DNA of 64,000 bases from Rhizophagus clarus. Taxonomy: Eukaryota > Glomeromycota > Glomeromycetes > Glomerales > Glomeraceae. The notes beneath the pieces were generated by a model that had not been told where the DNA came from, made no database searches, and was given only the letters and a program-made list of their open reading frames with translations. Both the position numbers and the translations under genes were made by a program. Positions 1-10,115 of the stretch are shown here, one piece after another; the stretch's first letter is position 1; every line of letters starts with the position of its first letter. The stretch spans positions 843,336 to 907,335 of the forward strand of contig BLAL01000080.1 of NCBI GenBank assembly GCA_015698045.1, written 5' to 3'.

Positions 1-138
1 ATTAATTCCTCAGGTCATAATCATCAAGTTCTTCTAGTCAGTGGACTTGCAAATAAATGTTATAGAAAGGTGAATTTTACTAAAGTTGAAAAGAAAAAAA
101 TGAAATGCTTCATTGAAGAATTAGATTTTGAAACATAA
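1..138 (+). CDS. C-terminal end of an unidentified gene cut by the window edge
   Basis: Frame 1 is open from the first base to a TAA at 136-138, giving 45 residues rich in lysine (KVEKKKMK) and ending KCFIEELDFET. The start and any introns lie outside the window. The composition is hydrophilic and protein-like, but 45 codons is short enough to be chance in any frame. I do not recognise a family. If real, it is the last exon of a plus-strand gene. Confidence 0.35.
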   Translation: MNSSGHNHQVLLVSGLANKCYRKVNFTKVEKKKMKCFIEELDFET

Positions 139-1718
139 TAAAATAATAGATGGAAATAGATTGCGTAAAATAATAAAGAAAATTTTTTTGACATATCAAA
201 ATCTTACATGATTTTTGATATTTTCAGCTTAATCAGTTATAACAAATATTTACTCGCATCCTCTTCTTTGCGTTCTTCGGCTCTCTTATACTCATACTTC
301 GGTAGAAAGAGTTTTTTGATATTACTTTAATAGAACACTTATTAACATTTTATTTCTTATCTTTGTTTAAGCGGCTTTTTCAGTTCTGGACGCGTTTCAT
401 TAAAAGTAATAATTTAAGCAAAAAAAAACCTCTCAGTATTCCGCACAGCTATCTTTATCTTCTCAACGAAATTCGCGTTAAAGAAACCTCAAAAGTACCA
501 TCTAAAATAAAAAAGAGAGTACTGTTATTAACAGTACAGTTTGTTAAGATAAATATTAAAGACATCTACCAAATTTTTCACGCGTTCAAAAACTTGTAAA
601 AGACGTTTTGTTTCAACGGAAAGTGCGGAAAAGAGAAAGAATAAAGGAAAGAGAAACCGAGGGAATGGAGGTATTTATTAAATTTTTTAGTATAAAAATG
701 GTTACAGATTGATCGGATATTGATCAGATGGCTAAAAACAACGCGAACTCCACCATCACGTGACAATGTGACGTGTTGACGTGTTGACATGTTGACATGG
801 TTGTAGTCCGCAAGCTCCTTGTTTACCTTTAACATAAACCGGAAAAAGACCACATGATTGGCAATCAACAAAGTTATAATACTTAGAATAGAAACATTTT
901 TCATTTTTCACATAGAATGTCTCAGTATTAAATCATGAAATTTTTTATAAATTTTCCTTATTCGTACGTTAAAAAGAAGTATCAATACAAATCAACGAAG
1001 GTTTATTATTATTTTTCAAGGACGTATTTTTTTTTTGTTAACAAAAGCATTTTGTTTTGATCGCTTAATAAAAAGGTGATTATTATTTTTTTTACGCATG
1101 TTATTGTTAATTGTCTTATATATCTTACACGTGGTAACTCTTCGCATCGTACTGCGCGTACTGCGTCAAAAATGATGTAATTTCAATTTAGAGCTATAAG
1201 CCCAGCAATTGGTTTTAGGTTACGATTAATTTCTAATCTTGAATATACTCATTTCAAAATAATAATAATCGATTTATTATTTTTCTAGTTTTGAAGTTTT
1301 AATAACAAAAACGTTTCTAAATAAATTTGCGCAAACCAAGAATTATTACAATAAGTTAAAAAATATGATAATGAATGCATATGATTAAATAAGTAAATGT
1401 TACATAATTTATTCAACATAAAATTTTTAACGTAGAATATACATAAGTAATTAAGTTAAATTCGGTATTGAAGAAATTAAATATTTGTGTATACAGATGG
1501 AAGTTCACATACATATATATTTTATTATTCTATGTATCACATAACGTATTTGTGAAATGACAATTTAAAAATTATTTTTTTTTTTTAAAAAAAAAAAATC
1601 GGAAGCAAGCTACTTAATGTCTTCAATACGCCTCGCTCTGCCGTACGATAATGATAAATTAAAGAAGTTATATTTGTATTCACATTATTAATATATATAT
1701 ATTATATATACGGTTTTA
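139..1718. other. AT-rich intergenic stretch
   Basis: No reading frame here has protein-like composition. It holds homopolymer runs, including a T run facing an A run at about 1573-1600 that forms a perfect A/T palindrome, and short TA repeats near 1690-1710. I see no gene, RNA or element boundary. Confidence 0.5.
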
Positions 1719-2033
1719 ATGGAAAATTTTCGTATATATCTAAACAATAGAAGTGGATGGACGCTCAAAAATAGTGGTCAACGAGACACTGGAAAACGTA
1801 TATCGATGACAGCGAAAACTTACTTGGAAGGATTTTGTTCTAGCAGGAAATATAAACAAACCCGACCGAATGTCTGCAGAAGAAATGGTAATACAGCTAA
1901 AAAAAAGCCGAGGTGCCAGAAGTCAAAACAGTTGGCAGAACAAAGAGGGAAGATAATAATAGTAAAATTTCTGATAAGTTTCCAAGTAGAAAAGCCTTAT
2001 TGTTGAATAAATTAATTCAGTACAGTACATATT
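1719..2033 (+). pseudogene. Frameshifted coding remnant, unknown family
   Basis: An ATG at 1719 opens a frame containing TGKRISMTAKTYLEGF. At about 1836 the sensible reading moves one frame (NINKPDRMSAEEMVIQLKKK), and in an A8 run at 1899-1906 it moves again (AEVPEVKTV). The three pieces together read as a continuous hydrophilic protein while the unshifted frame turns into Arg/Lys/Cys-rich noise, so I read it as a decayed gene with two single-base indels. I have a vague memory of similar text in glomeromycete hypothetical proteins but cannot name a family. An alternative is a chance assembly of short frames. Confidence 0.3.
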
Positions 2034-2691
2034 ATTTGTGTAATAAATGTTCCAAAAGAAGTATAATGATCATATACACGTATTTTTTTATAATTATGCG
2101 ATGATTGATGAAATTGCAAGGGTATATTAAACGTTGGTGCGGCCTAATTGTTTTGTTGGATAATTTGTTGATTTTTCATTTTGTAGGCGTGAAATTTAAT
2201 GTTAACTTTTTAGGATACTGTCATAAGAACCATCAAAAAAATTATTGTTTTGGGATGTAACAATTGTAACATATTCCTGATCTTGAATATTTTAAGGTGT
2301 GCAAAAGATAAATATTCTGATCGTCCTCTATTATTAGTAAGGTCCAAGTATAAGCTGTTCAGTGTTATTATTGTTGTACGATGTATACTCTATCATTTAT
2401 CTATCTTTCAATTGTATTTTGTGGATAATGTCCAGAGTTTCTTTATTGGAGGAGGTTATTTCCAAGGATGGTTCGATTCTACTTATATAAACCAATAATA
2501 TCAACCTCACGTGACAAATATAAGATGTTTTTCTGATGGATCTGCGACCGTCTATAAAATAAATAAAACAAAGATAAAGATGATAAATACAAAAAAAATT
2601 AGATGCACAAAAAAAATGAAGATTAGAAATGTAAATTTCCTTTTTAATTTAGCTAAATTATTTAATATATAAATTTTGATACATAATGGAC
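2034..2691. other. AT-rich intergenic stretch
   Basis: Nothing supportable is seen. One 82-codon frame (2250-2498, plus) is Cys/Leu/Ile-rich, begins at TTG and lacks upstream signals, so it is not called as a gene. Confidence 0.4.
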
Positions 2692-3050
2692 GTCTTCACA
2701 AATTGCATGATTAGGATCAGATTAGGATTAAGATTAGGATTAGCTTGAGATTAAGATTAACGTTCAACCTTACTTCACAAAATTAATCATGATTGAATTT
2801 ATTAAAGTATTAAATCGGTCAGAATTTAGTTATCCATTATAAATTCGACTGAAATTAAGATATTACATTAGAAAAATTCATGATAATTAATTTTTCATTC
2901 TTAATCTTACTCAGTGAGCAAGATTGAAATTACATATGAAATTTCAATCATGATTAGCTTGAGATTAGCCTTAATCTCAATCACGTTTTTCGTGAAACCA
3001 GATTAACCTTTAATCTCAATCTTAATCTCAATCATGCAATTTGTGAAGAC
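2692..3050. mobile_element. 359-bp miniature inverted-repeat element with GATTA-rich arms
   Basis: The left end GTCTTCACAAATTGCATGAT is matched exactly by the reverse complement of the right end, and similarity continues about 60 bp inward as irregular GATTAGGATTA / GAGATTAAGATT arrays. The interior is AT-rich with no coding potential and repeats the same motif, so each arm can fold on itself. The target duplication is not obvious, so the superfamily cannot be assigned. The left/right symmetry makes this a non-autonomous DNA transposon rather than a chance palindrome. Confidence 0.75.
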
Positions 3051-3401
3051 ACCCAATATGTAAAGTTTAATATATGGAATTTCGCATGATTTAATGAGTT
3101 TCAGTAATCAAAAATTTTCACTATATGCATGAATTTTTTAAAAAATTGTATGATTCTATTCAAGAATAAAAAAGGAATAAGCCCTTCTTAATTGTTGAAA
3201 ACAAAAATACACCTAAGAACAATGGTAATTTTGTTCATTGGATCAGACTGATATCAATATATATTAAGACGAACTTTTCCTTTAAATTAGTTATTCTCAT
3301 CCAGCTTTTTCAAAATTACTATTAAACAATTCCTTTGAATTGTGTTGTTCTTACTTGATTTTTCAAAAGTTCAATTAATTTCTTTTAAATTAGTATCTCA
3401 A

Positions 3402-3890
3402 ATGTCTGATAAATCATATATCAGTCGAAATGGTAAGTTATGACTTTAATTAATTAAAATTTTAGTTAAAAAATAGAATACCAAAAAAAATTGAAAAAGA
3501 TATATATATACTAAATTAAATTATAAGCTTAATATTATAATAATTCTATAAATATTACATAATTTTTTATGCATCTTTTTTTATTTTATTATTACTTATT
3601 AGTAGCTGATTTTATTTCAATCCAGCTTCAATAAAAAATTCTAACCAATCTTTAAATTTTCTAGCTCTCTTTTATTTGTAAAATACAGATGAAAAATCAT
3701 ATCGCAGTTTTTTAGAGATAAATCGGAAGACCATAATTTTTTATTAACAAGAATTTATGATTGGGTAAAATTTGATAATATATGGACTGATCAATTTCTA
3801 AAGGAAGCGAGAAAGTTATTATTACCAGATTTTGAGAGTTTAACCAAAAGGTTCATATTTTTTTTTATTTGCAAAGAGGGTAATCCTATT
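3402..3890 (+). pseudogene. Possible two-exon gene remnant
   Basis: An ATG at 3402 gives MSDKSYISRN, then a good donor (gtaagt, 3433) and an acceptor at 3687-3688 that keeps frame into DEKSYRSFL. After one frame change in the T6 run near 3710 the reading continues as IYDWVKFDNIWTDQFLKEAR and onward to about residue KR at 3850. It lies about 250 bases upstream of the RING remnant and may be its 5' part. Family unknown. At least one frameshift and a following stop argue that it is not functional. Confidence 0.25.
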
Positions 3891-4139
3891 TGAGCCTCTT
3901 GGCTTAATAAGAATATCATTGAGTTTGACCCAAACTTCAGTTACTAACATTACTTCTCTCAATAGGTAAAATAGACGTCCATTCCTAAGGTTAAAATAAT
4001 ACTGTATAAACATAAATAATGAATATAAAGTGGTAAGTGAAATACGGTGATCATATGTATATACAATATAATTCACTACACAAATCTGTTTTTATAAAAT
4101 TCTATATAGATCCAGTCAATAAGTTTCTCATATAAAATC

Positions 4140-5384
4140 ATGTACAATGAAACATCCAAAAAAATTCCAGAAGAATATCAAAGGTTAAATCTCTGTGACA
4201 TCTGTCACATTCACAATTAACAGAAAATACTGTAATATTAACCTGTAGCCATCTTTTTCACTGGAATTGTCAGGGCCTAAATCACATTGCCCATTCAAAC
4301 AAGAATTTAATACTAATGAGCAGAGTACCAATGATAATTATAATGGAAATACTAGCTTTGGTAATGATAATAATAATCTTAATGATGACGTTCTCACCAT
4401 TTTCATTAAGAGTAATAACCAAGAAAATACAAGTCATCCTGAAAATACAGGTGAAAATGATCATAACCATGGAAATATAAATTATTCTAAAAGTAATACT
4501 TATGAATCTGATAACAATAATAAAGGTTCTAGTAGTAATCATCATTCTTGTCATTATGGTTATCATCCACGCACAAATAAAAGTATCAGAAATCAGAGTG
4601 TAATAATTCCTAACCATAAAGTTACCCAAGAACAAGCTACTCAAGATGAGGTCACTCAAGATGATGCCAAGATATTCGAGATGATGCATCCATCCAAGAT
4701 ACTCAAGATGCACTTGTTTAAGATGACGCAGCTCTTCAAGATGGTGCACTTACCCAAGAATCAGATAAAGTGAACAAAAATACTGCTGATGTCACTTATC
4801 AATTGAAAAAAAACCAAGAACAGGATTCATTAGAAGGGCTTATTAATGATTGTTTAGCAGTACCACCACCACTAATAGCATGAGTGGTGATACCATCACA
4901 TCCAATAATAATGACAGCGGTAACTACTACCACTACTGATAATACAAGTAGTAGCCCTACCATCTTAACCATTAATAGCACAAGCAGCAGGATTACCTCT
5001 TCTACAACTTTGGGTAGCGGCATGGCATGAGCAGCAGCAGCACCACCTCTAATAACAATAGAATAAGTGATAGTGTCTTTCCAACCAGTATTAACATTAG
5101 CTTGTTCATCACTACTACCTTCTCTAGTAGTGCCGCTAATAATGATAATAATAATGAGGAATTTAAACCTTTGATTAAATCATTTAGAAAAGCATGTCAC
5201 GCAGAAATTCAAGTTATTAATGCTAATCAAGAAGAAATTGCATGCTGGTATGATTATGGAGAACAATATATTGAATGTGTAAAAGCTCTCATAATGTCTT
5301 GAAAATGTAGCAAGAAAAGAAATATATGATAACATCATGAAACATCATAATAGAAATAATCTATGCCAAAGCACAAGATATTGA
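4140..5384 (+). pseudogene. Decayed RING-H2-type gene with Asn/Ser-rich middle
   Basis: From ATG 4140 the frame reads EEYQRLNLCDICH. One frame change at about 4213 continues as TVILTCSHLFHWNCQG. Together this is the first part of a RING-H2 finger: C-x2-C, then C-x-H-x2-H-x2-C. A long Asn/Ser/Thr-rich, low-complexity middle follows (4267-5150). The last conserved block is FRKACHAEIQVINANQEEIA then CWYDYGEQYIECVKAL, ended by a TGA at 5300-5302, with a further block (ENVARKEIYDNIMKHH) in another frame up to a stop at 5384. At least three frame breaks are needed. I recall RING proteins with this tail as abundant in Rhizophagus, which is memory and not a search. RING proteins act as ubiquitin ligases, but this copy cannot make an intact one. 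Confidence 0.5.
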
Positions 5385-5389
5385 TGATG

Positions 5390-6362
5390 ATTGCTGAAAC
5401 TGTTCAGTTTCAGTAATTGTCGATACTGACACTGATCAATTCAGTTCAGTATCAGTTTTTGCAAAAATTGAACTGAACTTAACTGATTGGAGCTTTAAAT
5501 GCTTATTTAGCATTTTTTAATTCAGTTTAATAAAAAATGTTAAAAATATTCATCTAACATTTTTTAATATATTTAAGTAAAAAAAAATGCCAAAAAGTTT
5601 CTTTAATGTTCTTTGCATTTTAGTAAATAAATGTTTTGATAAAAAAAACATTACATTTTTTTAAATAAGTTTTAATAAAAAATGCCAAAACGTTTACTTA
5701 TGTATAGGATTATATCAGTATATGTACTATGTACTGTTCTGTTGGGTTAACTGGTTAATCAGTTTAAATTAATCGAGTCATATATTCGGTTAAATTTCAA
5801 ATATTACTACCCTAACTCCCCTTTGAATACGGTCTATTGTTTATTTTATTATTTGGTTTAAAAAAACCATTAAAATAAATATAGATAGAAATCAGTTCTA
5901 TACTATTAAATGCCATTCAACAATAAATTTTAAATAAGTTATAGAAGTGATTACACAAATTTTACATTGCATCATGCAACTTTTATTTAAATAACTTTAT
6001 ATATTTATATCATAATATATATAAAATTATTTGATAATATGTTACATAATATTTTAATAAATTATTCTTCATTATATCTCACGTACGCAAATCATCTTAT
6101 TGGCTAATAATGAGACAATATCATAAAGGACGAAGTCCCCTAAAATAAAACGCATATTCTAGTTTTGTAAGAAAAAATTATGTAAATTTAAATGTTATTA
6201 TTAGATAAAGACATAATTAGCACTTTCTAATAATATTTTATTCAGTTTTGCAATCGGTTTTGCAGTTCAGTTTTATCAGTCGATTTTGCGGTTGGTTTGG
6301 TTCTGGCTAAAAACTGCATTTTAAAACTGAAACTGAACCGAACCATTGGCATCCCTAATCGT
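5390..6362. repeat. Repeat region bounded by TTCAGTTTCAG motifs
   Basis: Both borders carry closely similar text in opposite orientation: TGTTCAGTTTCAGTAATT near 5398-5415, and the reverse complement of the right border (about 6310-6358) reads GGTTCGGTTCAGTTTCAG. Inside are several CAGTT/GGTTT arrays (5420-5490, 6240-6300) and AT-rich filler with repeated AAAAAATGCCAAAA near 5580-5690. There is no coding frame. This fits a degenerate non-autonomous element, but the exact ends and a target duplication are not resolved. Confidence 0.35.
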
Positions 6363-7049
6363 TACAAAATATATTGACAGAAATTTGATTAAAAGGGATT
6401 ATTAAAATTCACTTCGAAAAGATAAACGAGTAATGATCCTATTTCTTATTTTTGACGTGACTATTGGTCCAATTTCTTCAACTTAAGATAAATATTTTTG
6501 AGAGTGTGTTACTCATCTTCTATACCAGCCAGTGATCACGTAATAACTAAAGCAAACATCTTTTATTAGTAGTAAAGTTAATACGACTACCCTTATTATT
6601 CCTTTTACTAAAGAAAAATGACTAAAGTGAGATGAGTGTTAATTAACTACGAAGAAAATTTGATGAGACAATTGTGAGCAAGATTTGGCGATAGCTAACA
6701 CTAACGTTATGTATAATGAGGGACTCAATTTTTGTACAACGCTGAACTAAATCAACAATCGCATTTTCTGAAATGGTATCTGATTACCTGTCCAAGTGTT
6801 TTGATTTGTCCTAAAAAAGAAATCCTTTGCAGATCAACCGTAAGGTTTAGAAGCAACCAATACCGAGAAAGCTAACGTATACAATATAATTTATTGCTTG
6901 CACCAAACACTTTCAGAAAGTTAGAAGGCTTTAAACTGCTTTATTTTAAAAATTGGCACGAACAACTAATAACAACTAATAGAACAATAATACAAAAAGT
7001 AAATTTGCGAATATATCGCTGCTACATACAAATAAATAAAAAAAAAAAA
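6363..7049. other. Intergenic region downstream of the 7050-7622 gene
   Basis: I see no convincing gene or repeat. The frame at 6894-7235 on the plus strand overlaps the minus-strand gene and is its shadow for half its length. The stretch probably includes the 3' untranslated region of that gene. Confidence 0.4.
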
Positions 7050-7622
7050 CTAATCTTCAATATTATTATCAATATTAGGTGGTATAGCATAAACATCACC
7101 TATATCGATATCCAAATTGCTCCTCGTACCACTAATCGCCATGTTAAACGTGGGATTCACAGTATTGGGGACATTAAATTTCCAATTGAATTTATGGATT
7201 CCATCTTCAAGGAGAGTTACTACTTGAGGAGTTAAGCTTAAAACAATTGTATGCCAAGCTTTATCGACACGAATGTTACTGGAAGAAAGTTTTTCGAAGT
7301 TACCACCTTTATACCATTGATAATTGAATCCATCTGCTGGGGTATATCTCAGGTGCACGCCTGTAGGGAGAACTAATTTGACCTCAGTAGCATTTGCTAT
7401 ACTGTTCACACGGATACGAAAGATAATAAGAGCACCACCATTGGTTGATAAGGAATTTAGAACACTAACAAGTGTCCATTGGTCATTTTTTTGGACATTG
7501 TTGACATTATAGTTCAAATGTTTGTCAACAGATTTCACTTGAATCCCATCACGAGGGGCTTCAATTGACCAATAAGAGGGAGGATAACTAGTAATTCTTT
7601 TGACGGTAGGTGGATTGGACAT
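7050..7622 (-). CDS. Single-exon hypothetical protein, predicted beta-sandwich
   Basis: ATG at 7622 to TAA at 7050 gives 190 residues without an intron. There is no signal peptide or membrane helix. The sequence alternates short hydrophobic strands with polar turns (DQWTLVSVL, GALIIFRIRV, ATEVKLVLPTGVHLRY, WHTIVLSLTPQVVTLL, HKFNWKFNV), and aromatic residues are spread through the predicted strands (YWSIEAP, YQWYKGG). This pattern resembles a jelly-roll or lectin-like sandwich, so extracellular-ligand or sugar binding is imaginable but unproven. I do not recognise a named family. A TATA box sits 43-53 bases upstream of the ATG, which supports the start. Codon use is less AT-extreme than the flanks, and it is one of the few clean genes in the first 14 kb. 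Confidence 0.7.
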   Translation of the reverse strand: MSNPPTVKRITSYPPSYWSIEAPRDGIQVKSVDKHLNYNVNNVQKNDQWTLVSVLNSLSTNGGALIIFRIRVNSIANATEVKLVLPTGVHLRYTPADGFNYQWYKGGNFEKLSSSNIRVDKAWHTIVLSLTPQVVTLLEDGIHKFNWKFNVPNTVNPTFNMAISGTRSNLDIDIGDVYAIPPNIDNNIED

Positions 7623-7664
7623 ATTGATTTTCTGATACTGCTCGAATTTTTGGGAGAGTTAGCC

Positions 7665-7675
7665 ATTTATATATT
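7665..7675 (-). promoter_or_regulatory. TATA box of the 7050-7622 gene
   Basis: On the minus strand the text reads AATATATAAAT, about 45 bases upstream of the ATG at 7622, leaving a short 5' leader. The position is typical for a TATA-driven fungal promoter. The assignment rests on motif and spacing only. Confidence 0.45.
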
Positions 7676-8090
7676 TGATGAAGACTCAGATTAATTCAAC
7701 TTTGCGCGTGAGATGAAGATTGTTCGCATGATATATTGTTTACGCCAAACCAGTTTATAGGATCACAAAGGAACTTGATAAAAATAAATGCATGTTGCAA
7801 AAAACGCCAAACCAATTTGTCATGAGAAAACTCTTTAAATCGGAAGTGAGCTCTCTTAACTTGATCAATTAATTCTTGGAATAGATACTCGTGTACTAAT
7901 AAAAATATGGGCAATCGGAATGTAAAGTGCACGCTTTAAATGATGAATCTTTACACGAAACAATCATTCCGCATGTCAGCAAAAGCCTTCAATAAAGGCA
8001 AAAGTAGTTTGATATATTTTATTCGCGCAAAACATATTCAAGTACACCAAAAAAGTTTTTTTAATATCGCGCGGTCACGTGAACAAATTT
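7676..8090. other. Intergenic, one doubtful minus-strand frame
   Basis: A 78-codon frame (7696-7932, minus) contains FQELIDQVKRAHFRFKEF but has no upstream signal, no clear 5' or 3' structure and no family I know. I leave it uncalled. Nothing else stands out. Confidence 0.3.
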
Positions 8091-8099
8091 AAAAATTTT

Positions 8100-8940
8100 G
8101 TGTAATTGTTATTACGCCACTTTTTATAATAATTACTAGGTTAGTTTAATCATAGGGTAATAGGTGTTTAATTTAGTTACAGACATGATATAACGGTAGT
8201 ACAAAAGTATAAAAAGACGCTGTAAAGTAATTTAGAGCAGACATAGTTATCCACCTTGTTTCGGGAATTATATAGTTAGATAATTTAGATAGTTAATTTT
8301 TATATAAATTGGCATATAGTGAAGGTTACTTTACTCATATATACAGTATATATTTAAATTGTAAATTGTTCAATAAATACAATTAATTACTAAATTAGGA
8401 AAATATTAAAAAAAGAAAAGAAATAGTAATATATAAAAAATTTCCGCGTATGTTTCGGCAACGAATTTGGTGTAACTGTTATCACACCACTTTTATAATG
8501 CGAAATTTGAGCCTTACATATTGATATTAATTACTAAATTAGAACAATATTGAAAGAAAGAAAGAAAAAAATTATTTTTATTCGAAAGATTTGAAAATTT
8601 TATATTTAATTTTATTATAGAATTAAAAATTACTGTATATGTCGGTGTAATTGTTGTCACGCCACTTTTTTTAAAGTTTTATATAACACTGTCGTCCAAA
8701 ATAATAACAAAATTTAAGTCTTACATATTGATAATAATTACTAAATTAGGACAATATTAAAAAAAGTATTTTTATACAAAAGATATAACAACATTAATAA
8801 TATATTATTATTATTATTATTTTAAACGCCATTTTTTTTAAAGTTCATCCAATAATGACATGCGATAATAAAAAATTTTGAGCCTTACATATTGATAATA
8901 ATTACTAAATTAGTATTTTTATACGAAAGATATATCAGAT
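8100..8940. repeat. Degenerate tandem repeat, unit about 170-230 bp
   Basis: The pair of motifs GTGTAATTGTTATTACGCCA and TTACATATTGATAATAATTA recurs in order near 8100, 8470-8550, 8644-8760 and 8825-8930. The second motif is followed each time by CTAAATTAG and then A-rich text with a conserved ATTTTTATACGAAAGATAT-like tail. The copies differ by indels and point changes, so this is an old array. No coding frame survives across the units. A local duplication series or multiple insertions of one short element could explain it. Confidence 0.6.
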
Positions 8941-9406
8941 ATGTTTATTTTATTTTATTTTATTTAAAAAAAAGTTACATTAATTGTTAACATGACTTGC
9001 CGAAACGTTTGTTGGTGAAACGTTTGTCGCTGAATGCGTTCCCTGCTGATTTATGTACTATATGTTACGAATGAAATCATTTCCTACACATAAAACACTC
9101 AGCGAAGTACCCACAATATTCACAGACTTTGTCTTTGTGCTGTATTGATATCTTAGACTCTTCCTCGGCGGATGACTAAATGACGTAACATTATTTTTTT
9201 TTTAGTGATATGCAAAGATGCGGAAGTCCCTCCTCTTTTTATCGCACTGCAAAAAAAGGATTTTTACTAAATACTGAGAAGACAAATTTTTTACTCTAAC
9301 TTATTTCTAATGTTATAAGTAAATATTCATAAAATATTTGAAGCTCTGAATCCTTGATTCCTACAAGTAACAAGTCCATCGACGTCATATTTCGAAAAAA
9401 ACATCT

Positions 9407-9844
9407 ATGTCTACACCGGCCTTTGGGTCTTCCTGTACTCCCAAAACCTATTGGCCTACTTTTCAAAGGCTACAGGACATGATTGAACGCAATAAATGGA
9501 AGGACTATTACTTTTCAGCAGGTAGTAGTCCTTTAGCTTTGTCGAAGAAATGGCCAATATACGCAGTTTGACTGACTACTACAAGCAATTTTCTTAATCA
9601 CTTTGTGTTGGTATTATGGGTATCCAAAGAGGACGAAACAGGAACTTTCGTTTACAGGGTGCTTTGCACGATTTACTTTGTCCTTAATCAAATCTGTCAT
9701 TAATTTTCAATAACCCATCAAGCCTTCGTCATATCCACCACCACCATCGACAGAGCTATCCAAATTTTTATAGAATTTCTCAATTCACCGCAATCACTTA
9801 TCAAGGAATCTCTACAAGACTTTTTATACAGCGGAAAACTATAA
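9407..9844 (+). pseudogene. Small gene interrupted by two in-frame stops
   Basis: One frame runs from ATG 9407 to TAA 9842-9844 (146 codons) with protein-like text throughout, broken only by TGA at 9569-9571 and TAA at 9700-9702. Recognisable stretches are PKTYWPTFQRLQDMIERNKW, SKEDETGTFVYRVLCTIYF and ISTTTIDRAIQIFIEFLNSP. Composition stays constant across both stops, which argues for a recently inactivated single-exon gene rather than chance. CGA to TGA and CAA to TAA (C to T) would explain both. The family is not recognised. Confidence 0.5.
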
Positions 9845-10115
9845 TGTTGACGCCCACGAAGTTCCCGAAGGAGGCGGTTAGGTGTTCAATGAGAATGAAT
9901 TAACATATGAAATCTATATTATTAAATTATTTAAATTATTTGAAGTTTTCTTTTATTGGGCTTAATATTAAACATGGCTCCACATTCGACATGGTCCGTA
10001 TTGATCCTAATTAATATTAAATAAAAATTGATTCATGACCAAAAATGTAAAATTAAATGTTATAACTTACATCCTCGGAAAACAATATCAACTTAAAATC
10101 TTGTTATAATTGATA
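9845..10115. other. AT-rich spacer
   Basis: No feature is seen between the decayed gene and the tandem duplication. Confidence 0.4.

Noticed and set aside
2700-2760. TTAGGATTAGG text as an interstitial telomere
   Set aside because: The units are irregular GATTAGGATTA/GATTAAGATTA words inside the arms of an inverted-repeat element, not regular TTAGGG arrays.
8100-8940. CRISPR-like array
   Set aside because: Repeats are long, degenerate and irregularly spaced, and the sequence is eukaryotic in structure.
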